A DNA stretch of 44,811 nt from Candidatus Melainabacteria bacterium (lineage in GTDB: Bacteria; Cyanobacteriota; Vampirovibrionia; Vampirovibrionales; Vampirovibrionaceae). The stretch is taken from the NCBI GenBank assembly GCA_902168245.1, contig CABHPA010000056.1, forward strand, positions 1-44,811, given 5' to 3'. This document shows positions 7,249 to 15,043 of this stretch, in pieces. Made by a program: the position numbers and the translations under genes. Each line of letters begins with the position of its first letter. Position 1 is the stretch's first letter. The notes beneath the pieces are model-generated. The model had not been told where the DNA came from. It did not search any database and saw only the letters and a list, made by a program, of their open reading frames with translations.

Positions 7249-9508
7249 GGGTCTGGCTCCAAGAATCTTTCAGGGGCTGTAAGGCAATGGTTTTCTGCTG
7301 GTTCAGTCGCAGTTCGAATGGGGGAATTGTCTGCCCGATCGGCACGAATGCCATCGGCTGATTGAATCGCTGGCAAATGGCCGCCTCTTGTTCGGGACGA
7401 TACGCCAGCAGATAAGTGCCAGCCGTTTCCCCGAACAGTTGCTCATCCAGCCGTAAATCCTGATCCAGCCCATCGGTGTTAATCTCAAGCCCGATCGATT
7501 GCTCAAAGCACATCTCTAATAAGGTTGGCAGCAAGCCGCCAATGGAGACATCCTGCACCGCCTGAACCTGCCCGGCGTCAATCAACTGAAGCACTTGCGG
7601 CATGCAGGCTTTTTCATGATCCAGATCCACATCCGGCGGGGTGCCTTCCGTGCGGCCCAGTTTCAGCTTCTGGTATTCGCTGCCGCCCAGGTGCGGATGG
7701 AACCGGCCTGCCAGGGCGAGTTTCAGCCCGGCTTCTTTTAAGGAGGGGGCCATTACTTTCTGATCGTCCTCAATCAGCCCAATCATGGCGATGGTGGGCG
7801 TGGGAAAAATCGGCTCGCCGGAATGTTCGTTGTACAGGCTTACGTTGCCGCTGACCACGGGGGTCTCGAACACCTCGCAGGCGTCTTTAATGCCTTGCAC
7901 CGCATAATAAAGCTGGTAATAGATTTCCGGCTTTTCCGGGTTGCCGAAGTTCAGGTTATCGCTGACCGCTAACGGTAACGCGCCTGTGCAAACCAGGTTG
8001 CGCACCGCCTGAGACACTGCGAACATGGTGCCTCGGTATGGCTCCAGGTAAACATAGCGGGCGTTGCAATCCACGGTGGCCGATAACGCCTTGCCGGAGA
8101 ATTCCCCGTTCTTTTTACGCAGACGAATCACCCCCGAACCCAGATTCTCGGAAGCCAGGACGGTGTTGTTCTGTACATGCCGGTCGTACTGGGAAATAAC
8201 CCCGGTTGGCCGCGCAATATTAGGAGAGGTAAACAGCTTGCCTAGCCAGCCTTCCACTTCCTCCGGCCGAATGTCGCTCAGCGAGGCTTTCTCATCCAGC
8301 GTTCGGCGGGCCTTGGCGGCTTCCGGTTCCGGCGGGCGAGTACCTCGGTTGTAGGAAGGCGCCAGATCGGTCAGCAGCTTGGCTGGAATATCCACCACCT
8401 TTTCGCCCTTATGGAAAATCACGACATTCTCGTTATCCGTAATCTCGCCAATCACCACCGCCGGAATGCGCCATTTGGCGAACACGTCCAGTACCGGCTG
8501 CTCCTTGCCTTTTTCCAGCACGAACAACATCCGCTCCTGGGATTCGGACAGCAGGTATTCATGGGCCAGCATATCAGGCTCGCGGGCGGGAACTTTGTCC
8601 AGATCCATCACAATGCCCACGTTGCCCTTGGCAGCCATCTCGCAACTGGAGCTGGTGAGGCCCGCCGCGCCCATATCTTGTGCGGCCACCACGCAGCCGG
8701 TGTTGAAAGCCTCAATACAGGCTTCAATCAGCAGTTTTTCCGCGAACGGATCGCCGACCTGCACCGCCGGACGATCTTCGTTGCTGTTCTCGTCCAGCTC
8801 CTTGCTGGCGAAGGCCGCGCCGCCCATGCCGTCTTTTCCGGTGGCGGAACCCACGTACAATACCGGGTTGCCCACGCCTGCCGCTTTAGAAGAAATTTCG
8901 TCCCCCTCGTACAGGACGCCGATGGCCATCGCGTTCACCAATGGGTTGCCGCTGTAGCACTCGTCAAAAAAGACTTCCCCGCCAATGGTGGGAACGCCCA
9001 CGCAGTTGCCGTAATGGGCAATGCCGTTGACCGCACCGCCGAACAGGAAGCGGTTGCGAACCTGGGCGGGGCTGTTTTCGCCTTTTTCGGGGAAGCTCAT
9101 GGGGCCAAAGCGCAGGGAGTTCAGATTGGCTACAGGCCGCGCGTTCATGGTGAAGATATCCCGTAAAATGCCGCCCACGCCGGTCGCGGCGCCTTGAAAC
9201 GGCTCCACGGCGGTGGGGTGGTTGTGGCTTTCAATTTTAAAGGCTACCTGAATACCGTCGCCTACATCGATAATGCCCGCGTTCTCGCCAGGCCCGGCCA
9301 CCACGCGCGGCCCCTTGTTGGGCAGCAGTTTCAGCAGGTGGCGGGAGTTTTTATAGCAGCAATGCTCGCTCCACAGAACACTGAACATGGCCAACTCGTT
9401 AAAGTTCGGCTCCCGGTTCAGGTGGTTGCGAATTTTGGTGTACTCTCCCTCGGTAATGTTCAGCGACTTGAGAAGCGTTTGTAGATTGGGTGCAAGCGTG
9501 GCGGCCAT
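7235..9508 (-). CDS. purL: Phosphoribosylformylglycinamidine synthase, PurL subunit
   Basis: ATP-dependent amidation of FGAR to FGAM in purine synthesis. From the ATG at 9508 it has 757 residues, the size of the small PurL that works with separate PurS and PurQ subunits. Neither partner is in the window. Recognisable segments include WSEHCCYKNSR near the N-terminus, the ATP-binding stretch KIESHNHPTAVEPFQGAATG and two AIRS-like halves. A GGGA ribosome-binding site lies 7 bases before the 9508 ATG. An ATG at 9514 is also possible, and the frame is open to 9556. It is the first gene of the purL-purF unit. Confidence 0.96.
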   Translation of the reverse strand: MAATLAPNLQTLLKSLNITEGEYTKIRNHLNREPNFNELAMFSVLWSEHCCYKNSRHLLKLLPNKGPRVVAGPGENAGIIDVGDGIQVAFKIESHNHPTAVEPFQGAATGVGGILRDIFTMNARPVANLNSLRFGPMSFPEKGENSPAQVRNRFLFGGAVNGIAHYGNCVGVPTIGGEVFFDECYSGNPLVNAMAIGVLYEGDEISSKAAGVGNPVLYVGSATGKDGMGGAAFASKELDENSNEDRPAVQVGDPFAEKLLIEACIEAFNTGCVVAAQDMGAAGLTSSSCEMAAKGNVGIVMDLDKVPAREPDMLAHEYLLSESQERMLFVLEKGKEQPVLDVFAKWRIPAVVIGEITDNENVVIFHKGEKVVDIPAKLLTDLAPSYNRGTRPPEPEAAKARRTLDEKASLSDIRPEEVEGWLGKLFTSPNIARPTGVISQYDRHVQNNTVLASENLGSGVIRLRKKNGEFSGKALSATVDCNARYVYLEPYRGTMFAVSQAVRNLVCTGALPLAVSDNLNFGNPEKPEIYYQLYYAVQGIKDACEVFETPVVSGNVSLYNEHSGEPIFPTPTIAMIGLIEDDQKVMAPSLKEAGLKLALAGRFHPHLGGSEYQKLKLGRTEGTPPDVDLDHEKACMPQVLQLIDAGQVQAVQDVSIGGLLPTLLEMCFEQSIGLEINTDGLDQDLRLDEQLFGETAGTYLLAYRPEQEAAICQRFNQPMAFVPIGQTIPPFELRLNQQKTIALQPLKDSWSQTLAVL

Positions 9509-9576
9509 ATTCATTTCCCTGTAAACGGCGGAACTGACGCCCCGATTATCTCCCAAAGCCTCCCAATTTCCAAGGG

Positions 9577-9605
9577 CTGAAACCGGATGGCAAGAGGATT
9601 ATAAT
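9577..9605 (+). promoter_or_regulatory. Promoter of the BI-1-like gene
   Basis: A perfect -10 TATAAT at 9600-9605 lies 17 bp after a -35-like CTGAAA at 9577-9582. It points at the coding sequence that starts at 9635, giving a leader of about 20 bases. Confidence 0.6.
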
Positions 9606-9634
9606 ATCGACAGGAACAGATAAGGATATTCGCC

Positions 9635-10336
9635 ATGGGTTTTATTGAACAGCACCGCAGCCCGGAAATTGCCGCCGAGCAGGCCCGGTTTATGACCAAG
9701 GTTTACCTCTGGATGGCGTTCGGGTTGTTTACCACCGCATACACTGGCTATATGGTGTCTGTTTCCCAGCCGCTTCTGGAACTGGTGTTTGGGAATAAGT
9801 TGATTTTCTGGGGGTTGCTGATCCTTGAGTTGATTTTGGTGGGTACGCTCTCTGCCTTGGTTCGAAAGCTCAGCGCGTTTGCGGCGGTCAGCCTGTTTTT
9901 TGTGTACGCGCTGGTCAATGGGTTAACGTTTTCGGTATTTTTCCTGGCTTACACCCAGCAATCGCTGATGAGCGCCTTTGGCATTACCGGCGGCATGTTC
10001 GCCGGGTTGTCTGCGTTCGGCTTCTTCACTAAAAAAGATCTTTCCGCCATGGGCGCGTTCCTGTTTTCCGCCTTGCTGGGGTTGATTCTGGCCATGGTGG
10101 TGAATATGTTCATGCACAATAGCCTGCTGGATCTGGTGATTTCGCTGGTGGCAATCGTGGTGTTTTCGGGACTGACGGCCTATGACACCCAGAAAATCAA
10201 GGCCATGAATGTGCTGGGCAACGAGGGGACGGGCGAGGACACCAAGGAAGCCGTCTACGGAGCGCTGGCGCTTTATCTGGATTTCATTAACCTGTTCATC
10301 CATATTTTGCGCTTGACCGGCAGCAGACGGCGATAA
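9635..10336 (+). CDS. BAX inhibitor-1 / YccA family membrane protein
   Basis: This 233-residue protein has about seven hydrophobic helices spanning residues 24-226 and the BI-1 family signature near the C-terminus (GLTAYDTQKIKAM, then ALYLDFINLFI). Bacterial members are inner-membrane proteins. Some act as pH-regulated calcium leak channels, and YccA of E. coli modulates the FtsH protease. Which role applies here is unknown. The ATG at 9635 follows AAGGAT by about 9 bases, and a good promoter lies upstream. It appears to be a single-gene unit. Confidence 0.9.
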   Translation: MGFIEQHRSPEIAAEQARFMTKVYLWMAFGLFTTAYTGYMVSVSQPLLELVFGNKLIFWGLLILELILVGTLSALVRKLSAFAAVSLFFVYALVNGLTFSVFFLAYTQQSLMSAFGITGGMFAGLSAFGFFTKKDLSAMGAFLFSALLGLILAMVVNMFMHNSLLDLVISLVAIVVFSGLTAYDTQKIKAMNVLGNEGTGEDTKEAVYGALALYLDFINLFIHILRLTGSRRR

Positions 10337-10404
10337 GCCTTGCGGAATATTTTGCCGGGCATCAGGATTGCAAAACGCGGCGGTTTCGGCTTTAATCGTT
10401 GCCT

Positions 10405-10992
10405 ATGAGCAATCCCGCTAACGCATTCCCCGATAAGGCCCAACTCTTCGAGATGATTATTCGCGAAGGGGTGGAGGCGTTTAACGATTTTCGCCGCAAA
10501 ACGGCTTATGAACCTTTGGACTTGTCCGGGCTGGACTTTACGGCCAAGGATATGACCGGCATCAACTTCAGCAACACCGATTTGACCGGCTGTACCTTCG
10601 ACTTTGCCTATCTGGTTGAAGCGGTGCTGATTATGGCGGATCTCTCCCGCTCCTCCTGCCGGGAAACCGATTTTTACATGGCCACCATGGAAGAGGCCGA
10701 ATTGTTGCATTGCGATCTGGAGCAGGCTAATTTTGCCAGCGCCGCCTTATCGGAGGCGGTATTCAACGGCAGTAACGCCTCCCGCGCCAGTTTTCAGGAT
10801 GCCGACCTGACTGACGCGCGGTTCCAGAAAGCCCAGTTGCAGGATACCGACTTTACCGGCGCGATTCTGAAAGGCGCCGATTTTCAGGACTCGCAGAGCG
10901 CGTGGGCCATTTTTGAGAGTGTCCAGTACGATGAAAAGACCCGCTGGGGCAGTCAGCCGCCCGCTTTTGTCCAGCAGAATAGCCCTTCCTGA
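10405..10992 (+). CDS. Pentapeptide-repeat protein
   Basis: About residues 40-165 carry tandem A(D/N)LxX-type pentapeptides such as LSGLDF, LTGCTF, LEQANF, FQDADL and LKGADF. This predicts a right-handed quadrilateral beta-helix. The ATG at 10405 gives 195 residues. A TTG two codons earlier is possible. No signal peptide or membrane segment is seen, so it should be cytoplasmic. Some family members mimic DNA and protect gyrase, but most have no known role, and nothing here favours a particular function. Confidence 0.85.
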   Translation: MSNPANAFPDKAQLFEMIIREGVEAFNDFRRKTAYEPLDLSGLDFTAKDMTGINFSNTDLTGCTFDFAYLVEAVLIMADLSRSSCRETDFYMATMEEAELLHCDLEQANFASAALSEAVFNGSNASRASFQDADLTDARFQKAQLQDTDFTGAILKGADFQDSQSAWAIFESVQYDEKTRWGSQPPAFVQQNSPS

Positions 10993-11025
10993 CGGGTTGT
11001 TTGAAACTCGTCTTAACAAAGCAGA

Positions 11026-11055
11026 TTAAAAAAGTTTTGGGTGGGGAATTATAAT
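11026..11055 (+). promoter_or_regulatory. Candidate promoter upstream of the 98-aa gene
   Basis: A -10 TATAAT at 11050-11055 lies 18 bp after a -35-like TTAAAA at 11026-11031. It would drive the small gene at 11180 with a leader of about 120 bases. Confidence 0.45.
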
Positions 11056-11179
11056 CTTGCGTAATATGAGTCGTCTTAACAGTCGGTTCCTCTTTGGTTG
11101 ATTGGTAATTGAGGGTTTTATCTGTATTTCGCCTCTGGTAATCCGGTTTATACGGCTTTAACCACAGGAGATCAGCTTC

Positions 11180-11476
11180 ATGCGGGATTCCGCGACAGAA
11201 CAACTTGAGTGCTTTTCCAGGCGTGACTTTGGGATGGGGATGCTTCGTCCGCTCAACAGCCGTTCCATCTGGCTGGCGCTGGACGATAACCACGAGGATA
11301 GCCGCCGGGTTTGCTCCACAGAGCCTATTGGCCTGGAACGGGTCACGCCTGGCGAGCTGGCTCTCTATCAGCGGCAATTGTTCTATTGGCTGATGATCCG
11401 AAACGGTCCCTGTTTCTTCAGTCGTGATGCGGCATTGGAGCAGGGTTTGCCCACAGGTTTACGGGTCCGAAACTGA
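11180..11476 (+). CDS. Hypothetical 98-aa protein
   Basis: A short reading frame with three supports for being real: a ribosome-binding site (AGGAG) about 10 bases before the ATG, a perfect -10 box upstream, and a strong terminator 48 bases after the stop. The protein is arginine-rich and soluble-looking, with RDFGMGMLRPLNSRSIW near the start and LYQRQLFYWLMIRNGPCFF in the second half. I recognise no family. Opposite-strand frames here have no ribosome-binding site. Confidence 0.5.
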   Translation: MRDSATEQLECFSRRDFGMGMLRPLNSRSIWLALDDNHEDSRRVCSTEPIGLERVTPGELALYQRQLFYWLMIRNGPCFFSRDAALEQGLPTGLRVRN

Positions 11477-11524
11477 TGTAAATCGTGTCTTATCATCGTT
11501 CTTTTGCGAGCAGCGCGAATATCG

Positions 11525-11556
11525 CCCCCGGTTTGGACAGGCCGGGGGATTTTTAT
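11525..11556 (+). terminator. Intrinsic terminator of the 98-aa gene
   Basis: CCCCCGG and CCGGGGG (7 perfect pairs) enclose a 10-nt loop and are followed by ATTTTTATT. Confidence 0.85.
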
Positions 11557-11789
11557 TGAATGGATGAGGTTTGGCGATGCCGCGCAATAAAGAAGCCCCG
11601 AAAGGCATTTCCGGGGCTAGCGTTGTGAATGATTCTGAGTGGCAAACATTGACAAGAAAGGTGATCAAAGACTTGGAACCGTCTGTATTTCAGTTGTTCA
11701 CAGGGGTTACAGAGTGTAAATTCCCGGCGTTAAAATTTCTTAAACCTATTACTTTTTGTTTACCGAAATAATCAGGCCGCAGGTAGAAC

Positions 11790-11824
11790 AAAAGTGCGTA
11801 AAACAGTTAGTTCTACGCACTTTT
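11790..11824 (-). terminator. Terminator of the polyamine operon
   Basis: AAAAGTGCGTA and TACGCACTTTT pair perfectly over 11 bp around a 13-nt loop. The stem's A/T ends supply a U-run on either strand. It lies 24 bp past the agmatinase stop codon. Confidence 0.85.
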
Positions 11825-11847
11825 GGAGTTTATTTGAAAAACGGGCT

Positions 11848-12753
11848 TTAGGCTGTGGCCCCGCTCGTCAAGGCGGCGGCCTGTTGCGTACCGTGTGGTT
11901 GGCTGCTGCCCAATAGCATCACTTCGCGAACGACCTTGGCGGCCACCACGGTAGACACGCCGGAAGGGTCGTAATGCGGGGAGAGTTCCACCACATCCGC
12001 GCCCACAAAGTTCAGGCCACGAAATTCCATGAGCCATGCCACAAATTCGCTGAAGCCCATCCCGCCCGGCTCAGGGGTGCCGGTGCCGCTCATAATGGAA
12101 GGGTCCAGCACGTCGAGATCGATGGTTAGAAACACCGGGCGACCTTGCAGACGGGCCAGCGCCTTGGGCAAATCTTCCCGTTTTTCCAGCAGTGTGCCGT
12201 GCTTTCTCATCCAGGCGAACTCTTCCTGCGGGCCGGAGCGAATACCCAATTGAACCAAGCTTTCCGGGCCAATGAGATCCACCACCCGCCGCAAAACCGT
12301 GGCATGGGAAAGTTTTTCGCCCAGGTAATCGTCGCGCAAGTCTGCGTGGGCGTCAAAATGCAGTACCGCCAAATCCGGGTATTTTTCCACATACGCCTCA
12401 ATCACCGGGAATGTTACCAGATGCTCTCCGCCCAGGCCCAGCCAGCGTTTATCGGCTTGCACCACTTGGCGGGCGTTTTCGCGAATCATGGTTAAAATGG
12501 CGTCCCGATTGCCCAGCGGGAACTCCAGCTCACCGGCATCAAAGTAGCTGGTGTGGGACAAATCGGCATCTTGCAACGGAGAGTAGGTTTCCAGTCCCCA
12601 GCTTGCCGCGCGGATAGCTTCCGGGCCAAAGCGCGTACCGGGACGGAAAGACGTGGTGCCATCGTAGGGCAAGCCCACCAATACCCAGTCTGCTTCTTCA
12701 AAGGTTTCGCAAGCGCCCATCCAGTCGCGGGGAATAAAAGGGCCACTCAGCAT
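11848..12753 (-). CDS. speB: Agmatinase-family ureohydrolase
   Basis: Probably hydrolyses agmatine to putrescine and urea with a binuclear Mn site. The 301 residues show the ureohydrolase metal motifs in order: GGEHLVT, HFDAHADLRD and TIDLDVLDPSIMSGTGTPEP. Its ATG shares one base with the speE stop codon (TAATG), which signals translational coupling. Grouping with speE and two SpeD proteins supports agmatinase over arginase or guanidinobutyrase, although substrate cannot be proven from motifs. Putrescine made here would be the aminopropyl acceptor for SpeE. Last gene of the operon. Confidence 0.9.
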   Translation of the reverse strand: MLSGPFIPRDWMGACETFEEADWVLVGLPYDGTTSFRPGTRFGPEAIRAASWGLETYSPLQDADLSHTSYFDAGELEFPLGNRDAILTMIRENARQVVQADKRWLGLGGEHLVTFPVIEAYVEKYPDLAVLHFDAHADLRDDYLGEKLSHATVLRRVVDLIGPESLVQLGIRSGPQEEFAWMRKHGTLLEKREDLPKALARLQGRPVFLTIDLDVLDPSIMSGTGTPEPGGMGFSEFVAWLMEFRGLNFVGADVVELSPHYDPSGVSTVVAAKVVREVMLLGSSQPHGTQQAAALTSGATA

Positions 12754-13613
12754 TAGGCTTTTACTCCTGCGGTTTCCAGCTCAAATACTTGTTTTACGTA
12801 GTTGGGAAGGGTAAATACCAGCGGATGCAGCGCCCGGTTGTAATAGCGGGTGGTTTTTTCCAGTTCGGCGGCGACGCTCTCGTTGATATTATCCAACGGC
12901 TTAATGCCCTTGGAGCAGAAGCTCCAAGTCCACTGCCCGCCAGGATAGGATGGGATGCAGGCCGTATACGGCTGCACATACGGGAATACGGAGCGCAGCA
13001 ACTTGTTAATGCGCTTGCATTCTTCCGGAACCGCCACCGGGGATTCGCTCTGGCAAGCCATAATGCCGTTTTCGGTCAGGGCGGCCAGGGTGTTCGTGTA
13101 GAATTCCTGGGTGAATAGCTTCTCGCCGGGGCCAATCGGGTCGGTGGAATCAATCAGGATCACGTCGAACGTGTTCTTGTGGTTGGCAATGTAGGCCGCC
13201 CCGTCCCGCACTTCAATCTCCACGCGCGGGTCATCCAGCTTGCCCGCGATGCTGGGCAGGTATTTCTTACAGACCTCAATCACGTCGCCGTCAATCTCGC
13301 ACAGCACGGCGCGCTCCACGGAGGGGTGTTTCAGTACTTCGCGGATGGTGCCGCCATCCCCCCCGCCGATGACCAGCACGTTCTTGGGGTTCGGGTGCGC
13401 CAGCATGGGAATATGGGCGATCATCTCGTGGTAGATGAACTCATCCCGCTCGGAGGTCATCACCATGCCGTCCAGCAGTAGCATTCGGCCCAGCGCCACA
13501 GTTTCCACTACGTCAATTTCCTGGAATTCGGACACGGAGTGGTGTAACACGTCCGATACCTTGTAGCCCAGCTCGGTGCGATCCTGAAAACGTTCCCGAA
13601 TCCAAAGGTCCAT
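12753..13613 (-). CDS. speE: Spermidine synthase
   Basis: Transfers an aminopropyl group from decarboxylated SAM to putrescine. The ATG at 13613 gives 286 residues and has GGAG 9 bases upstream. A GTG at 13628 would place that Shine-Dalgarno inside the coding region, so I prefer 13613. It has the Rossmann methyltransferase-like fold with the nucleotide motif VLVIGGGDGGTIRE, the acidic residue in LCEIDGDVIEVCKKYLPS, and the active-site loop LIDSTDPIGPGEKLFTQEFY. The last of these is diagnostic for spermidine synthase. It sits between speD2 (136-bp gap) and speB (1-bp overlap). Confidence 0.96.
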   Translation of the reverse strand: MDLWIRERFQDRTELGYKVSDVLHHSVSEFQEIDVVETVALGRMLLLDGMVMTSERDEFIYHEMIAHIPMLAHPNPKNVLVIGGGDGGTIREVLKHPSVERAVLCEIDGDVIEVCKKYLPSIAGKLDDPRVEIEVRDGAAYIANHKNTFDVILIDSTDPIGPGEKLFTQEFYTNTLAALTENGIMACQSESPVAVPEECKRINKLLRSVFPYVQPYTACIPSYPGGQWTWSFCSKGIKPLDNINESVAAELEKTTRYYNRALHPLVFTLPNYVKQVFELETAGVKA

Positions 13614-13749
13614 CTGCAAATTCTCCACGTTAATGTGCGCTAAAACAGGAGGATACAGGGAAAATTCCCTGAAATAAAGTATTTAGTCCCCGGTTCAGGA
13701 ACTGCCGTCGCCCTTGGTGTCGGTTTGAGGCATAGAATTAGAGAGCAGT

Positions 13750-14175
13750 TTAAACCGTTTTACCGGCAACCAGCGGCACTCTTTCTTCCAGGCTGCGGGG
13801 GAAGTTAATGCCGCGCAGGGCTTCGTGGCGTTCCACGTTCTGCACTTCAAAGGCTTCCTGCACCAGTTGGGCGACCCGATCCAGGTCGAAGTGCTTGCAA
13901 CTGAACACGTCAAAGAAGAAGTAATCCTTGTCGGTAAAGGAATGGAAGGTAATGTGGGATTCCGCGATGATGACCGTGCCGGTAATGCCCTTGTCTTCCG
14001 GGATCAGCCCTTCGTACGGGAACACATAGGGCTGGGTGATCTTGGTCATGCCGATTTTTTCCGGCAGTTCGTTCAAGAACTTGAACACGTATTCCAGGTT
14101 GCTGATTTTCTCCAGATTGCAGCCACTGCAATCCAGCATCAGGTGAGGGCCGAATTCAGAACGTACAACAGTCAT
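13750..14175 (-). CDS. Second SpeD-fold pyruvoyl decarboxylase
   Basis: A 141-residue homologue of SAM decarboxylase proenzyme. It keeps the self-cleavage site (Glu72-Ser73-His74), the processing His78 and the catalytic-type Cys93 in DVFSCK. In speD1 the segment after the second histidine is TWPE. Here it is SFTD, so the conserved WPE motif that lines the substrate site is gone. Established work on SpeD homologues shows that some have become pyruvoyl arginine or ornithine decarboxylases. The agmatinase in the same operon makes arginine decarboxylase an attractive inference. The alternative is a regulatory or second SAM decarboxylase subunit. The ATG lies 6 bases after the speD1 stop, with GGGGAGGG in the end of speD1 as ribosome-binding site. 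Confidence 0.85.
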   Translation of the reverse strand: MTVVRSEFGPHLMLDCSGCNLEKISNLEYVFKFLNELPEKIGMTKITQPYVFPYEGLIPEDKGITGTVIIAESHITFHSFTDKDYFFFDVFSCKHFDLDRVAQLVQEAFEVQNVERHEALRGINFPRSLEERVPLVAGKTV

Positions 14176-14181
14176 TGGCGC

Positions 14182-14661
14182 TTAGCCCTCCCCTTTATTG
14201 TCAGAACCGATAATAGCTGCGCCTGCCGTGGTGGTAGCCATCTGGGCTTCCACATGGAACGGCGACTCAATCATTTTCTGGGTTTCCGTATTCATCAAAC
14301 CGCGCTTCAACTCGGAATAGAACGCGGAACCCGCATGGAACTTCTCCCGCAGGAAGTCGTAGGCCACCCTGGGATCGCAACTGTCGCCGCAGGTAAACAA
14401 GTCCACGGCGGCGTAACCGTACTCGGGCCAGGTATGAATCGCCAGGTGCGATTCGGAGATGATTACCACGCCGCTCACGCCGTAGGGGCTGAACATGTGG
14501 AAATTTTTGTCCACAACCGTTGCGCCGCAAGCAACGGCGGCTTCCGTCATCATGTCCTCAATCATCTGGACATTGTTCAGGATGTTGGAATTGCAGTCAT
14601 AAAACTCTGCCAAAAGGTGCCGTCCCAGGTTGACGACCGTGGAATCAGGTTTCACGTTCAA
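14182..14661 (-). CDS. speD: S-adenosylmethionine decarboxylase proenzyme
   Basis: Produces decarboxylated SAM, the aminopropyl donor for spermidine. This is the short class 1B form (159 residues) that self-cleaves between Glu70 and Ser71 to make a pyruvoyl group. The canonical block is intact: [12 protein letters not shown] then DLFTCGD, with His76, Trp78-Pro79-Glu80 and Cys91. The chosen start is a TTG at 14661 with AAGGA 10 bases upstream. A GTG at 14655 is an alternative. It is the first gene of speD-speD2-speE-speB. The C-terminal 25 residues are low-complexity (TTTAGAAII). Confidence 0.94.
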   Translation of the reverse strand: MNVKPDSTVVNLGRHLLAEFYDCNSNILNNVQMIEDMMTEAAVACGATVVDKNFHMFSPYGVSGVVIISESHLAIHTWPEYGYAAVDLFTCGDSCDPRVAYDFLREKFHAGSAFYSELKRGLMNTETQKMIESPFHVEAQMATTTAGAAIIGSDNKGEG

Positions 14662-14726
14662 TTCGGTAGGATCCTTTTCTGGTTACGAGGAAGTAATAAA
14701 GATTTAGGCGATACGAAAATGAGAAA

Positions 14727-14760
14727 GTACAGGATAGAAATTCTACAGTCTCACCTGTAC
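14727..14760 (-). repeat. Inverted repeat in the speD leader region
   Basis: GTACAGG (14727-14733) and CCTGTAC (14754-14760) are exact inverted copies 20 bases apart, 66 bp upstream of the speD start. It could be an operator or a leader hairpin controlling the polyamine operon. No direct evidence separates these. Confidence 0.4.
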
Positions 14761-14891
14761 ATTTCAAGAAAAATTTTGGTGGGCTATGGCAAGCGTGTCT
14801 GTATAAAATCGGAAAGCCGCCGGTAATTGCGCCCTGACTTTCGGGCGTCCAAGGCGTCGCCGCTTTATGGCCTTTGCCCGAAAATCCCCAC

Positions 14892-14925
14892 TGGCAAGGA
14901 GACTTGGCGATTCCAGCGCTTGCCA
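14892..14925. repeat. Inverted repeat upstream of the GT2 gene
   Basis: TGGCAAG (14892-14898) and CTTGCCA (14919-14925) are exact inverted 7-mers separated by 20 bases. The spacing suits a dimeric regulator or an RNA hairpin. Function is unknown. Confidence 0.4.
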
Positions 14926-15043
14926 TGTTGAGGGTTGTAACAAATTTGGATGTCAATTTTCTGGCTTTTCCCCCGCATATTGGTTTTGGATGCGGTATGC
15001 TATATCCTGTTTTCACATGTGTGGCAGGCAGTACCCCCAAACA

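Larger units (their letters stand above)
11477..11847. other. Intergenic region with three hairpins
   Basis: This 371-bp gap between the plus-strand 98-aa gene and the minus-strand polyamine operon holds the plus-strand terminator at 11525-11556. A second hairpin (AGCCCCG / CGGGGCT with a few extra bases) lies at 11595-11619, and the bidirectional terminator at 11790-11824. A 66-codon frame at 11571-11771 lacks coding character. I see nothing else. Confidence 0.6.
14662..15043. other. Divergent intergenic region with inverted repeats
   Basis: This 382-bp gap lies between the polyamine operon (minus) and the glycosyltransferase pair (plus). It holds three inverted repeats: GTACAGG/CCTGTAC at 14727-14760, CGCCC/GGGCG at 14830-14847, and TGGCAAG/CTTGCCA at 14892-14925. 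An extended -10 (TGCTATATC) at 14998-15006 could be the glycosyltransferase promoter. An upstream extension of the glycosyltransferase frame to 14867 has no ribosome-binding site and no domain, so I treat it as non-coding. Confidence 0.5.

Noticed and set aside
10853..11377. 174-codon minus-strand frame near the 98-aa gene
   Set aside because: No ribosome-binding site, overlaps the pentapeptide gene and has shadow-like composition.
11571..11771. 66-codon plus-strand frame after the 98-aa gene
   Set aside because: Lies just behind a terminator, includes a hairpin and shows no coding character.
13825..14826. 333-codon plus-strand frame over the speD genes
   Set aside because: Opposite to two clearly conserved SpeD proteins and no domain.
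14867..15043. Longer N-terminus of the GT2 glycosyltransferase
   Set aside because: The added residues are unlike any GT2 N-terminus, and the ATG at 15044 starts right at the first GT-A strand.
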